Of a stretch of DNA of 36,818 bases, positions 1-9,427 are shown one piece after another. This stretch comes from an uncultured Bacteroidota bacterium. Its GTDB lineage: Bacteria > Bacteroidota > Bacteroidia > Flavobacteriales > Flavobacteriaceae. Position 1 is the first letter of the stretch; each line of letters opens with the position of its first letter. The position numbers and the translations under genes are program-made. Under the pieces are notes generated by a model. It was not told the DNA's origin. It did no database searches and was given only the letters and a program-made list of their open reading frames with translations. Location of the stretch: the NCBI GenBank assembly GCA_902509675.1, contig CABWYN010000012.1, positions 1-36,818 of the forward strand, read 5' to 3'.

Positions 1-1873
1 CTGTTTTTGCATCTGTGTTTTTGTATGCAAACAGTAAATCAAAACTATTTGACAATGGATATGAAAATTGTGCCTGAAAACTCTTTGCATAACTTCTTCC
101 TGATAAATTATAAAATAAAATATTTGAAGGACTCTCCCAGTCAATAATAACCCTGTTCTCAAAATCTGTGATATAATAGTCAATTACAAACTGAGAATCT
201 CTATCAAAGAGCTTAAAACTTTGTATTAACGAGACGCCATAATTCCATGCAACCTCTGGATTCATGTCAAAATAATCATATGAACTAAATTCACTCGAAG
301 AATTTAAACTAGTAAAATTAATTAGTCTTGAGCTAAAGAATAATTTTTGATTTTCAGAAAAGAGATTGGCAATCCTATGGGCCTTTCCAGCAGAAATTTT
401 TATCGTTGTTTTTGGTAGTGCCTGATATCTCACATGTAATCTAGGCGAGATGAAATTACCTATAATGTTGTGATCATCATACCTAATCCCTGCAGATAAA
501 TTTAACTTATCTAGATCATCATAATTATATTCAAAATATGCACCTATAGACTTTTCTGATCTATCCAAGTCAAGAAATGATGTGTTTAAATTATTAACAG
601 ATTCGTCATAAATATCGTGCGTAAATGAAATTCCAGTTTTAATTTTACTTCTAGTGTCCCCAATTATAGAATTATATATAAGATTAGAAAAAAAACTAGT
701 ATGTCTTGTATCGTGAAAATTATTTCCAAAATCAGCCCCCTGATCAACATTGCTATATGACAATTGCAGCCCTAAAGATCTGTAGGTAATTTCTGGATTA
801 ACATATCCAAATTTTAAAGTACTCCTAATTATATTGGAATCTGCAGAACCACCCCAAGAATCGTTAACAGAAGGTCCTGGCATAATAGCGGGATCAAAAT
901 AATCAATTTCTCCATAGACCCTTTCATCACCAACATAATTAATATCAAAAAAGCCAATTAAACCCTTAATCGCATTAGTATACTGAAATCTATTTAAAAT
1001 ATTGATTTGTTGACCCGTTGGAGAATCACCAAAATTATCATTATTATGATCGTTTCTATTATCTTTTTTATCCGCATGTAAATATAAACCATAATCAATT
1101 TTTTCAGTCAATTTTGTAGAATAATGAGTATTTAATTCAAATCTTTCCATGGAATTATAATATGAATTAACGAAGAACTTATTATCGGTCAGTGGCTTGC
1201 GCAATTCGGCGTTTATCTGGCCAGAAATACTCTCATATCCGTTAACAACACTTCCCGACCCCTTGGCAATCTGAATACTCTCGATCCATGTACCCGGAAT
1301 AAATGTCAACCCGTAAGCGTTTAAAGCTCCTCTAATTGAAGGAATATTTTCAATAGATATTAAGATATTAGGGCTAGCTAAACCCAACATATTAATTTGC
1401 TTCCTTCCAGAAATTGCGTCAGAAAAATTTACATCGATTGAAGGGGTTGTTTCAAAACTTTCTGCAAGATTACAGCATGCAGCTTTTAAGAGTTCTTCAG
1501 AGCTAATTTTCAATAAATTTGTAGAACTCAGTAGAGATACTGATGAAGTTTTTTCTTTGAAACTTATATTTATCTCATCCAAATTCGAATTTATATTTAA
1601 TATGATTTTAGAATATTCATTATTAATTTTAAGCGTATCGTTCATGTAGCCCACATAACTGACTATATATTCTTTTGCATTTCCAATATTTTCAATCAGA
1701 AAATCACCGGTTAAATCTGAAATATCTCCTTTTGATTTATCGAGCAAGAAAACGTTAGCTCCAACCAAAGGCACCTCCTTGTCGTTAACAATTTCTAAAA
1801 CTTTTCCTGCTACAGATTGAGAAAAAAAAGAAGTAGAATAAAAAACAAAAAACAGAAGAATTAACCGCTTCAT
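1..1873 (-). CDS. TonB-dependent receptor, 5' part (3' end beyond left edge)
   Basis: Outer-membrane beta-barrel receptor for TonB-energised uptake; 624 codons are visible and the frame is still open at base 1. The ATG at 1873-1871 is preceded by an in-frame TGA. A signal peptide (about residues 1-19, ending FFSQ) is followed by a CarboxypepD_reg-like domain (about 21-100) with the typical GANV, DLTGDF and VSYVGY patches, then a plug domain (about 125-235) and the start of the barrel. Residues 131-148 read AACCNLAESFETTPSIDV. From memory, this Cys-Cys motif marks a Bacteroidota receptor subfamily often found next to small heavy-metal-associated (HMA) proteins, so a metal or metallophore substrate is possible but unproven; the neighbour that would test this is off the window. 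The gene is divergent from purH across 157 bases. Confident as a TonB receptor; substrate uncertain. Confidence 0.9.
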   Translation of the reverse strand, partial: MKRLILLFFVFYSTSFFSQSVAGKVLEIVNDKEVPLVGANVFLLDKSKGDISDLTGDFLIENIGNAKEYIVSYVGYMNDTLKINNEYSKIILNINSNLDEINISFKEKTSSVSLLSSTNLLKISSEELLKAACCNLAESFETTPSIDVNFSDAISGRKQINMLGLASPNILISIENIPSIRGALNAYGLTFIPGTWIESIQIAKGSGSVVNGYESISGQINAELRKPLTDNKFFVNSYYNSMERFELNTHYSTKLTEKIDYGLYLHADKKDNRNDHNNDNFGDSPTGQQINILNRFQYTNAIKGLIGFFDINYVGDERVYGEIDYFDPAIMPGPSVNDSWGGSADSNIIRSTLKFGYVNPEITYRSLGLQLSYSNVDQGADFGNNFHDTRHTSFFSNLIYNSIIGDTRSKIKTGISFTHDIYDESVNNLNTSFLDLDRSEKSIGAYFEYNYDDLDKLNLSAGIRYDDHNIIGNFISPRLHVRYQALPKTTIKISAGKAHRIANLFSENQKLFFSSRLINFTSLNSSSEFSSYDYFDMNPEVAWNYGVSLIQSFKLFDRDSQFVIDYYITDFENRVIIDWESPSNILFYNLSGRSYAKSFQAQFSYPLSNSFDLLFAYKNTDAKT

Positions 1874-2030
1874 TAATCATTAAATTGATATCGTAAAAAT
1901 AAAAAATATAGAAACACAAAAATCGAATTAGAGCTAAATTTTAACTTATTAAGACGTGGTGTTAACAAAATTGCATTCTTTAGTGTTTAATTGAGATCTT
2001 TCAAATATCAATTTATTTATTTTTGATTTC

Positions 2031-3527
2031 ATGAATGAAATTAAAATAGAATCCGCTTTAATATCTGTTTTTTCTAAAGATGGGCTTGAACCAATCGTCA
2101 ACGAGCTTGTAAAAAATAATGTCAAATTATACTCAACTGGTGGTACATACAATTTTATCGCAAATCTTGGATATGAGGTTACAGAGGTTGAAAATATAAC
2201 CGACTACCCTTCTATATTTGGCGGAAGAGTTAAAACACTTCATCCTAAAATATTCGGAGGTATTCTTTATAGAAGGGATAATGATAATGACTTAAAAGAA
2301 AAAAAAGATTTTAATATTCCTTCAATTGATTTAGTGATTGTTGATCTGTACCCTTTTGAAGAGACATTAAAAAATGGTGGAAGCGAATCTGAAATCATCG
2401 AAAAAATTGATATTGGTGGAATCGCATTAATTCGCGCAGCAGCCAAAAACTACAATAGTGTTGTATGCGTCTCCTCTGTCAATGATTATAAAAATTTTTT
2501 AGAAATGTATGTTAAAAAAGAAGGGGTTTTAAATCAAACTGACAGGAAAATATTTGCCTCTAATTCGTTCAAAACATCCTCAATTTATGATAGTGCAATT
2601 TTTGGCTATTTCAACGAAACCAAAGAGCTTAGCCTTAGATATGGGGAAAACCCACATCAAGAAGGTGTGTTTTCCGGAAAAATAGATGATGTTTTTATAA
2701 AGCTACATGGTAAAGATCTGAGTTATAATAATTTACTTGATATTGATGCTGCCATGGATCTAATGCAAGAATTTATAAACGATCAACCCACATTTGCAAT
2801 TTTAAAACATAATAATGCATGTGGTATTTCAATAAGAGATAATATTAAAGATGCATATGATGCAGCATTAGCCGCTGATCCGGTTTCTGCATTCGGTGGA
2901 ATACTGATATCAAATTCTGTGATTGATTCAGAAACTGCTGAAACAATCAATTCTTTATTTTGTGAAGTTGTTATTTCACCTGATTTTGACAACAGGGCTC
3001 TAGAAATATTAAAAAGTAAGAAAAATAGAATTCTTTTAAAATTGAATTCTTTTCCCAAAAAAGATAAATTAATAAGATCGTGTTTAAATGGTAAATTGAT
3101 TCAAACAAGTGATAATATTACTGACAGTTTAGACCTTTTAAATTACCCCACTAATATGAAGCCTGATGCTGATCAAATTAAAGACCTTTTATTTGCTTCT
3201 AAAATCTCAAAAAATACAAAATCTAACACTATCGTTCTTGTGAAAAACAAACAACTACTTGCCTCGGGGACAGGTCAAACAAGTCGTATTGATGCGTTAA
3301 ATCAGGCAATAGAAAAAGCTGAAAAATTTGGATTTGAATTAAATGGTGCATGTATGGCTAGTGATGCTTTTTTTCCCTTTCCAGACTGTGTAGAAATAGC
3401 ACATAAAAAAGGGATTAATTCGATTATTCAACCAGGGGGTTCGATTAAAGATAATCTGAGTATAGATTACTGTAATAACAATAAAATTGCAATGGTTTTT
3501 ACAGGTGTTAGACATTTTAAACATTGA
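2031..3527 (+). CDS. purH: Bifunctional AICAR formyltransferase / IMP cyclohydrolase
   Basis: Catalyses the last two steps of de novo purine synthesis in the cytoplasm: formylation of AICAR with 10-formyl-THF, then ring closure to IMP. The 498-residue length is slightly below the usual 505-530. The N-terminal MGS-like cyclohydrolase domain covers about residues 5-195 (STGGT at 35-39, GGRVKTLHPK at 64-73). The transformylase domain follows, with RYGENPHQ at 203-210, the catalytic KHNNACG at 259-265, and the typical C-terminus GVRHFKH. A TAnnTTTG-like box (TATTTTTG, 2018-2025) lies so close to the ATG that it would place the transcript start on the start codon, so I do not call it as the promoter. 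It lies 90 bases upstream of mreB on the same strand and may be co-transcribed with it. Confidence 0.98.
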   Translation: MNEIKIESALISVFSKDGLEPIVNELVKNNVKLYSTGGTYNFIANLGYEVTEVENITDYPSIFGGRVKTLHPKIFGGILYRRDNDNDLKEKKDFNIPSIDLVIVDLYPFEETLKNGGSESEIIEKIDIGGIALIRAAAKNYNSVVCVSSVNDYKNFLEMYVKKEGVLNQTDRKIFASNSFKTSSIYDSAIFGYFNETKELSLRYGENPHQEGVFSGKIDDVFIKLHGKDLSYNNLLDIDAAMDLMQEFINDQPTFAILKHNNACGISIRDNIKDAYDAALAADPVSAFGGILISNSVIDSETAETINSLFCEVVISPDFDNRALEILKSKKNRILLKLNSFPKKDKLIRSCLNGKLIQTSDNITDSLDLLNYPTNMKPDADQIKDLLFASKISKNTKSNTIVLVKNKQLLASGTGQTSRIDALNQAIEKAEKFGFELNGACMASDAFFPFPDCVEIAHKKGINSIIQPGGSIKDNLSIDYCNNNKIAMVFTGVRHFKH

Positions 3528-3617
3528 TATCTATTTAATGTTTTATTATTTAATTTTTATTCTTAGATTTACAGTACAGGCCTGAGTATTATAAACTTTA
3601 TTTTTTTTCTTTAACCT

Positions 3618-4646
3618 ATGGGGTTTTTTGATTTTTTAACCGAAGAGATTGCAATTGATTTAGGTACTGCCAATACCCTGATTATTCATAATGATAAAGT
3701 TGTTGTTGACAGCCCATCAATTGTTGCAAAAGATAGAATCTCTGGAAAAATTATTGCAGTTGGTAATGAAGCAAATTTAATGCAAGGTAAAACTCACGAA
3801 AGCATTAAGACAATTAGACCTTTAAAAGACGGAGTGATTGCTGATTTTGACGCTTCAGAGCAAATGATAAACTTATTTATAAAAAGTATTCCTACTTTAA
3901 AAAATAAAATATTTTCTCCCTCACTAATAATGGTTATTTGTATACCCTCAGGAATTACAGAAGTTGAAATGAGAGCTGTAAAGGAATCTGCCGAAAGAGT
4001 AAATGGAAAAGAGGTTTATCTGATCCATGAACCCATGGCCGCAGCAATCGGTATTGGTGTTGATATTATGCAGCCTAAGGGAAATATGATTATCGACATA
4101 GGTGGTGGAACCACGGAAATTGCAGTAATTGCATTAGGCGGAATTGTTTGTGATCAATCATTAAAGGTTGCAGGTGATGTTTTCACCAATGATATCATTT
4201 ATTATATGAGAACTCAACATAATCTATATGTTGGTGATAGAACTGCAGAAAAAATAAAAATACAAATTGGTGCTGCAACGGAGGATTTAGACGATCCACC
4301 TGAAGACATGAGTGTCCAAGGCCGTGATTTGTTAACTGGGAAGCCAAAACAAATAGAAATATCTTACAGAGAAATCGTTAAAGCGTTAGAAAAATCAATT
4401 TTAAGGGTTGAAGATTCAGTTATGGAAACCTTATCTAAAACGCCACCCGAGCTCGCGGCAGATATTTACAATACGGGAATGTATTTAGCAGGTGGAGGAT
4501 CAATGCTTAGAGGTTTAGACAAACGACTTTCAAAAAAAACTGATCTGCCTGTTTACATTGCAGAAGATCCGCTAAGAGCTGTTGTACGTGGAACAGGTAT
4601 TGTTCTAAAAAATATACCAAAATACAAAAGTGTCTTGATAAAATAG
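3618..4646 (+). CDS. mreB: Rod shape-determining protein MreB (bacterial actin)
   Basis: Actin-like ATPase that forms membrane-bound filaments and directs lateral-wall synthesis by the elongasome. The 342-residue length is standard. Actin-fold ATP-binding motifs are intact: phosphate-1 loop DLGTANT near residues 14-20, connect motif HEPMAAAIG near 139, phosphate-2 IDIGGGTTEIAV near 160, and adenosine motif LAGGGSMLRGL near 290. The N-terminal MGFFDFLTEEIAIDLG matches the usual start in this phylum. It heads a close-packed cluster with mreC 10 bases downstream, then mreD, mrdA and rodA. The 90-base upstream gap has no clear TAnnTTTG promoter, so transcription may start within or before purH. 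Confidence 0.98.
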   Translation: MGFFDFLTEEIAIDLGTANTLIIHNDKVVVDSPSIVAKDRISGKIIAVGNEANLMQGKTHESIKTIRPLKDGVIADFDASEQMINLFIKSIPTLKNKIFSPSLIMVICIPSGITEVEMRAVKESAERVNGKEVYLIHEPMAAAIGIGVDIMQPKGNMIIDIGGGTTEIAVIALGGIVCDQSLKVAGDVFTNDIIYYMRTQHNLYVGDRTAEKIKIQIGAATEDLDDPPEDMSVQGRDLLTGKPKQIEISYREIVKALEKSILRVEDSVMETLSKTPPELAADIYNTGMYLAGGGSMLRGLDKRLSKKTDLPVYIAEDPLRAVVRGTGIVLKNIPKYKSVLIK

Positions 4647-4656
4647 TTAGAAAAGT

Positions 4657-5457
4657 ATGCAACGAATTATTTATTTCTTAATTAGAAATAAGAATTTTAT
4701 TTTATTTCTAATGTTGCTGTCAATTTCAATTTCACTTAACATAAGCTATAACGAATACAACAAAAGTAAATTTATAAATTCTAGCAATTTTATATTTTCT
4801 TCCCTATACAACACAAAATATACAGTTTCTAAATACCTGAATCTTGAATATCAAAACAAGTTGCTTTTAGAAGAAAATAAAAACCTTAAACAAATTTTAT
4901 TTAACTCAAAGACAAACTTTAGGATTAATGAAAAAATTGATTCTATGGACTTTGAAATAATTACCGGTTCTGTAATAAAAAATAGCTATTCTAAGTCAAA
5001 TAATTTTATCACCATTGATCGTGGCTCAAGCGACGGAATTGGAATTGATAACGGAGTTATATCATCTAACGGAGTTGTAGGTATTATAGATAAAACCACA
5101 ACAAATTTTTCGAGATTTATTTCTGTTTTAAACACAAAATTTTTACTAAATGCAAAATTTAAAAATTCAAATTATTTTGGTGTTCTATCATGGAATGGGA
5201 AAAGTATTAATCAAGTTCAGTTAAAAGATGTACCTAAACAAGCAAAAGTTAAGATTGGAGATACAATTGTTACAGGCGGCAACTCACTAATATTTCCAAA
5301 AGGAATTTTAATCGGATATATAAAATCTTTCAAACTTGATAATTCTGAAAATTACTTAGAATTAGAAGTTAGCTTATCTACTGATATGACTAATATTGAA
5401 AATATATATATAATTGGTAATAATAATGTCACAGAAATTAATTTATTAAATGAATAA
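4657..5457 (+). CDS. mreC: Rod shape-determining protein MreC
   Basis: Periplasmic scaffold of the elongasome that links MreB/MreD to PBP2 and activates PBP2-RodA. Of 266 residues, a short basic N-terminus is followed by one membrane helix (about 13-31), a coiled-coil stretch (about 52-78, rich in Leu, Glu, Asn and Lys) and the beta-rich MreC domain (about 90-258). That domain contains the family patches TIDRGSSDGIG, NGVVGIID and GDTIVTGGNSLIFPKGILIG. Its 3' end overlaps mreD by 8 bases, so translation is probably coupled. Length and layout match flavobacterial MreC. Confidence 0.95.
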   Translation: MQRIIYFLIRNKNFILFLMLLSISISLNISYNEYNKSKFINSSNFIFSSLYNTKYTVSKYLNLEYQNKLLLEENKNLKQILFNSKTNFRINEKIDSMDFEIITGSVIKNSYSKSNNFITIDRGSSDGIGIDNGVISSNGVVGIIDKTTTNFSRFISVLNTKFLLNAKFKNSNYFGVLSWNGKSINQVQLKDVPKQAKVKIGDTIVTGGNSLIFPKGILIGYIKSFKLDNSENYLELEVSLSTDMTNIENIYIIGNNNVTEINLLNE

Positions 5458-5950
5458 TATAATTTATAATCTTGTGTTAGGTATGTCGCTTATTTTCATT
5501 CAAGCACTATTTCTCAATAACATTAATTTCTTAGAGTTTTTAAACCCATTTATTTATATATATATCATAATATATTTTCCGATTAAAAACAACAGGCCTG
5601 TTTTTATATTGACTTCATTTATTTACGGATTACTAATGGATCTATTTTCAGATACACATGGAATTCATTCGGCGTCTACACTTTGCATCGCATATTTCAG
5701 ACCTTACTTGCTAAAGCTTTTTTTTGGAATGGCATATGAACACCAAGTTGTAAAATTTAATTCACTAGAGCTTAAACAAAATATATTTTATCTTTTTTCG
5801 ATGGTTATTATCCATCATATAATTTTATTTAGCCTAGAAGTATTTGACCTTTCAAAAATCAATCTAATATTTCAAAATGTAATCAGTAACAGCATTTTTA
5901 CCTTTTTATCTGTTTTTATATTATATGAATTTTTAATGAGAAAATCCTGA
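5450..5950 (+). CDS. mreD: Rod shape-determining protein MreD
   Basis: Small integral membrane partner of MreC and PBP2 in the elongasome. The 166 residues contain about five hydrophobic segments, with the loop motif GLLMDLFSDTHGIHSAS (about residues 60-76) that is recognisable in Bacteroidota MreD. MreD is poorly conserved, so the call rests on this motif, size, hydrophobicity and invariant placement between mreC (8-base overlap) and mrdA (TGATG, one-base overlap). Confidence 0.92.
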   Translation: MNNIIYNLVLGMSLIFIQALFLNNINFLEFLNPFIYIYIIIYFPIKNNRPVFILTSFIYGLLMDLFSDTHGIHSASTLCIAYFRPYLLKLFFGMAYEHQVVKFNSLELKQNIFYLFSMVIIHHIILFSLEVFDLSKINLIFQNVISNSIFTFLSVFILYEFLMRKS

Positions 5951-7815
5951 TGAGAAAAAGTTTATTCTTTATACTGGTTCTTTCAACATCTGTTATTTTT
6001 ATTTTAAGGCTTTTTTATCTTCAGGTTTACGCAACAGAACCATATTCTATTTATGAAGACAACGCAATTAGAAAAGTTTACACATACCCTAAAAGAGGGT
6101 ATATATACGACAGGAATGGTAAATTGCTAGTCTCTAATCAACCCTCCTATGATGTTATGATTATCCCTGGCGAGGTCAAAGCACTTGATACTACCGAGTT
6201 TTGTGGATTATTAAAAATATCCAAAGAATATTTCTTAAATAAAGTTGAAAGAACTAGTAATTATTCTAGAAGAATTCCATCTGTTTTTTTAGCTCACCTA
6301 TCAAAAAAAGATTACGGATTTCTAGCAGAAAAAATAAGGAAATATGAAGGTTTCTATATACAAAAGCGAAATTTGAGAGAATACAATACTAACATTGGAG
6401 CTAATGTACTAGGTTATGTAGCTGAAGCAAACAGATCTAATATTGAAAAAGACCCTTATTATTCAACGGGAGATATTATTGGCAAACAAGGAGTTGAGCT
6501 TTCTTATGAAAAATATTTAAGAGGTGAAAAAGGAATAAAGTTTATTCAAAAAGACAGATTTAATCGAGATATTGGCAGTTTTAACAATGGAGAGAGTGAT
6601 ATAAATTCCATAGCTGGAAATGACTTGACCATAACAATCGATTCGGATTTACAAGCGTATGGAGAACTACTAATGAAAAATAAAAAGGGTGCAATTGTCG
6701 CAATTGAGCCATCAACAGGTGAACTACTTTCTCTTGTTTCTGCACCTTCTTATAATCCAAATTTGCTGGTAGGAAGAGAAAGATCAAAAAATTATTATGA
6801 ACTTTACAAAGATAGTATTTACAAACCTCTAATTGATAAAGGGTTATTATCAACTTTTCCCGCTGGATCCCCTTTTAAAATTATCGTGGGGTTAATTGCT
6901 CTACAGGAAAATGCAGTTTCTGACAAAACCACCATTTACTGTGATGGGGCTTATATATATGGAAGAAATAAAAAATCAATGAAGTGTCATTGCGGCGGCG
7001 GATATAGAAATATATACAATGGAATTTCTCAATCCTGTAATTCGTATTTCGCTGAAGTTTACAGAAAGACGATTAATATGGATAATGATGTGTCAAGAAA
7101 TTTTGACAAGTGGAGTGTAAATGTTAAAAGTTTTGGTTTAGGTAATTTTTTGAATAATGACTTACCCGTGGGGAAAAAAGGAATTATTCCTGATTCGGAA
7201 TTTTATAACAAATGGTATCCAGATTTCAGGTGGGGGCCTACTACTAATTTATCTAATGCAATTGGTCAAGGTGAAATATTAGTTACTCCAATTCAGCTGG
7301 CTAATATGATGGCCTCTGTTGCAAATAAGGGATATTATTATACGCCACATATAATAAAAAATATTGAAGGAGATTCTATTGACAGAAGATTTAGGGGAAA
7401 AAATATAATAAAAATTGACAAACAACATTTTGAGAAAATTGAAATTGGTCTAAAAGAAGTTTATGCCAGTGGAACCGGAAAATTATTAAATGTTCCTGGT
7501 ATAGAAATTTGTGGAAAATCAGGAACTGCAGAAAATTTTACAAGATTAAACGGTAAAAAAACCCAGCTAACTGATCATTCCATATTTGTTGCTTATGCAC
7601 CAAAAGAGGAGCCAAAAATAGCGATTGCTGTATTGGTAGAAAATGGCTATTATGGATCAACTTGGGCGGGAAGGATAACAAGTTTAATGATCGAAAAATA
7701 TTTAAAAGGAGGCATCACTCTTAAAAAAATAGAGAAACTTGTTATTAATAAAAGTCTTGAAAACGAGTATTTAAAACCATTTTCTGGAAAACCATTTTCT
7801 ATTAATAAACTATGA
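5950..7815 (+). CDS. mrdA: Penicillin-binding protein 2, peptidoglycan transpeptidase
   Basis: Cross-links new peptidoglycan during cell elongation; it is membrane-anchored with its domains in the periplasm and works with RodA. The 621 residues begin with one anchor helix (about 4-22). The non-catalytic dimerisation domain follows (KRGYIYDRNGKLL around 48-60; GKQGVELSYEKYLRG around 178-192). The transpeptidase domain (about 245-590) carries all three catalytic motifs: SPFK at 307-310 (Ser307), SCN at 362-364 and KSGT at 523-526. It overlaps mreD by one base and rodA by four (ATGA), indicating translational coupling. The gene is complete. Confidence 0.97.
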   Translation: MRKSLFFILVLSTSVIFILRLFYLQVYATEPYSIYEDNAIRKVYTYPKRGYIYDRNGKLLVSNQPSYDVMIIPGEVKALDTTEFCGLLKISKEYFLNKVERTSNYSRRIPSVFLAHLSKKDYGFLAEKIRKYEGFYIQKRNLREYNTNIGANVLGYVAEANRSNIEKDPYYSTGDIIGKQGVELSYEKYLRGEKGIKFIQKDRFNRDIGSFNNGESDINSIAGNDLTITIDSDLQAYGELLMKNKKGAIVAIEPSTGELLSLVSAPSYNPNLLVGRERSKNYYELYKDSIYKPLIDKGLLSTFPAGSPFKIIVGLIALQENAVSDKTTIYCDGAYIYGRNKKSMKCHCGGGYRNIYNGISQSCNSYFAEVYRKTINMDNDVSRNFDKWSVNVKSFGLGNFLNNDLPVGKKGIIPDSEFYNKWYPDFRWGPTTNLSNAIGQGEILVTPIQLANMMASVANKGYYYTPHIIKNIEGDSIDRRFRGKNIIKIDKQHFEKIEIGLKEVYASGTGKLLNVPGIEICGKSGTAENFTRLNGKKTQLTDHSIFVAYAPKEEPKIAIAVLVENGYYGSTWAGRITSLMIEKYLKGGITLKKIEKLVINKSLENEYLKPFSGKPFSINKL

Positions 7816-9092
7816 TCGGTCAAAGAAAAAATAAATTAAAGCTAGATTGGATTGTAATTTCACTGTATTTTATACTCGTTGGTTTTGGGGTTGGAAATAT
7901 CCTTTCGTCAAGTATATCTGGGGAGGAAATTTATCTTTTTGACCTTACAAAATTATACGGAAAGCAGTTTATTTATGTATTTATTTCATTATTCATTGGA
8001 TTTATTGCAATGTCAATTGATGTTAAATTTTATGAAAGATTTTCCAGTCTCTTTTACCTAATATCTATTCTGTTATTAATCTGCTTATTTTTCTTTGGTA
8101 AAAGAGTAAATGGAGCATTATCATGGTTTCCAATCGGAAGCTTTAATCTTCAACCCAGTGAATTTGTCAAAATAACTGTTGCCTTAGCAGTTTCTAAATA
8201 CATCAGCGATTATCAAACAGATTTAAGAAGAATAACGGATCAGGCAAAACTTTTTCTTATTATATTGATTCCCATACTAATAATTATTTTACAGAACGAT
8301 ACAGGAAGCTCAATTGTGTTTTTCTCTTTATTTCTAGTATTATACAGAGAAGGCATCTCTCAGAATTATATCAAATCAATATTTGCAATAATTATTCTAT
8401 CAATAATTACTTTAAAATTTTCATTCTTAACCTCGTCAATTTTTGCAATTATTTCCACTATTATCTATTATTTTTTCAAAGGAAAAACCAAAAATAAAAT
8501 CATCAAGATAATTGGGGTTTCTGTACTTTGCTTAGCTACCTGCTACACTACTAATTATTCCTACAATAATATTTTAAAAAATCATCAAAAAAATTATATA
8601 AAAGTTTGGTTAAATCTTGAAAAAGATCCATTAAAAATCAAAAAGATGGAAAAAACTATATTATATAACATTAACGAGTCGAAAAAAGCGATAAGTTCGG
8701 GTGGATTGACCGGGAAAGGGTATTTAAAGGGAACCAGAACAATGGGGAATTTTGTTCCTGCTCAACATAGCGATTACATTTTTAGTACCGTTGGTGAAGA
8801 ATGGGGTTTTCTGGGAAGCGTATTTATCATTTTACTTTACACCTTACTAATATTAAGAATATTATATCTGTCAGAACATCAAAAAAATAAATTTAGTAGA
8901 GTATATGGTTATTCGACAGCCTCAATATTATTCATACATTTTCTCATTAACATAGGCATGGTTTTAGGGCTTACCCCAACAATTGGAATTCCTCTTCCAT
9001 TTCTTAGTTATGGAGGATCAAGTTTAATAGCCTTTACAATACTATTGTTTGTGTTTTTAAGACTAGACGCAAATAAAATTAACGAATGGTAA
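7812..9092 (+). CDS. rodA: Peptidoglycan glycosyltransferase RodA (SEDS family)
   Basis: Polymerises lipid II into glycan strands in the elongasome, as partner of PBP2. The 426 residues are mostly hydrophobic, with about ten membrane helices. SEDS signatures are present: WFPIGSFNLQPSEFVK (105-120), GLTGKGYLKGTRT (298-310), VPAQHSDYIF (315-324) with Asp321 matching the essential Asp of RodA/FtsW, and the C-terminal GIPLPFLSYGGSS. It is somewhat longer than E. coli RodA because of an extended central region (about 200-290), common in Bacteroidota. It is the last gene of the mre cluster; its stop codon lies inside a hairpin with a T-run. Confidence 0.97.
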   Translation: MIGQRKNKLKLDWIVISLYFILVGFGVGNILSSSISGEEIYLFDLTKLYGKQFIYVFISLFIGFIAMSIDVKFYERFSSLFYLISILLLICLFFFGKRVNGALSWFPIGSFNLQPSEFVKITVALAVSKYISDYQTDLRRITDQAKLFLIILIPILIIILQNDTGSSIVFFSLFLVLYREGISQNYIKSIFAIIILSIITLKFSFLTSSIFAIISTIIYYFFKGKTKNKIIKIIGVSVLCLATCYTTNYSYNNILKNHQKNYIKVWLNLEKDPLKIKKMEKTILYNINESKKAISSGGLTGKGYLKGTRTMGNFVPAQHSDYIFSTVGEEWGFLGSVFIILLYTLLILRILYLSEHQKNKFSRVYGYSTASILFIHFLINIGMVLGLTPTIGIPLPFLSYGGSSLIAFTILLFVFLRLDANKINEW

Positions 9093-9104
9093 TTTTATTT
9101 TTTT
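9071..9104 (+). terminator. Probable intrinsic terminator of the mre-rodA cluster
   Basis: AAATAAAATTA (9071-9081) pairs perfectly over 11 bp with TAATTTTATTT (9090-9100) around an 8-base loop, and the T-run continues to 9104. The stem contains only A-T pairs, so stability is modest. It includes the rodA stop codon (9090-9092) and reaches into the stop of convergent gldC. The placement between convergent genes only two bases apart supports a terminator for the plus strand; on the minus strand no T-run follows. Confidence 0.5.
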
Positions 9105-9427
9105 AGATCTAATTTTTCAGCAAAATAATCGCAAAAATCTAACATAGTTTGAGACATTTTCTCATCTTGCGTTGCTCGATTAAACGTAGTGGCCATACTT
9201 GACAAAATCTGATGAAAGAATATTTTCATTTCATCAAGTGGCATATCTTTTGTCCAAAGGTCGACCCTAAGACTTTCCTTTTTTTTGGAATCCCATACAG
9301 ACAAAAATGCCGCTTTAGTTTCCTCATTTAAAATCCCCCCATCACTAGCTGACCATAATATTTTTTCGGGAATTTTATTTTCGTCTAATTCTACAGTGAT
9401 TTCAATTTTAGATTCGTGTTTTTTCAT
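9095..9427 (-). CDS. gldC: Gliding motility protein GldC
   Basis: Small soluble accessory protein of the Bacteroidota gliding-motility/T9SS machinery. The 110-residue length matches the family, with the recognisable core SKIEITVELDENKIPEKI (residues 5-22), W-S-A-D/S-G-G around 26-32, and MSQTMLDFCDYFAEKLDLKK at the C-terminus. No signal peptide or membrane helix is visible. The start ATG overlaps the gldB stop by one base (TAATG), so gldB-gldC is one transcript, the same order as in Flavobacterium. In Flavobacterium GldC helps but is not strictly required for gliding. Confidence 0.95.
   Translation of the reverse strand: MKKHESKIEITVELDENKIPEKILWSASDGGILNEETKAAFLSVWDSKKKESLRVDLWTKDMPLDEMKIFFHQILSSMATTFNRATQDEKMSQTMLDFCDYFAEKLDLKK

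Noticed and set aside
2018-2025. TATTTTTG as the purH promoter -7 box
   Set aside because: It would start transcription on the ATG itself, and the nearest TTG is 24 bases away, outside the usual spacing.
2783-3058. Antisense ORF inside purH, and similar opposite-strand ORFs inside rlmN, queA, tyrA, ilvC and ilvD
   Set aside because: They lie wholly within well-conserved genes, have no recognisable domains and no start context; they are codon-composition shadows.
3519-3543. Terminator after purH (AAACATT / AATGTTT)
   Set aside because: Only seven pairs, an 11-base loop, and an interrupted T-run; too weak to list.
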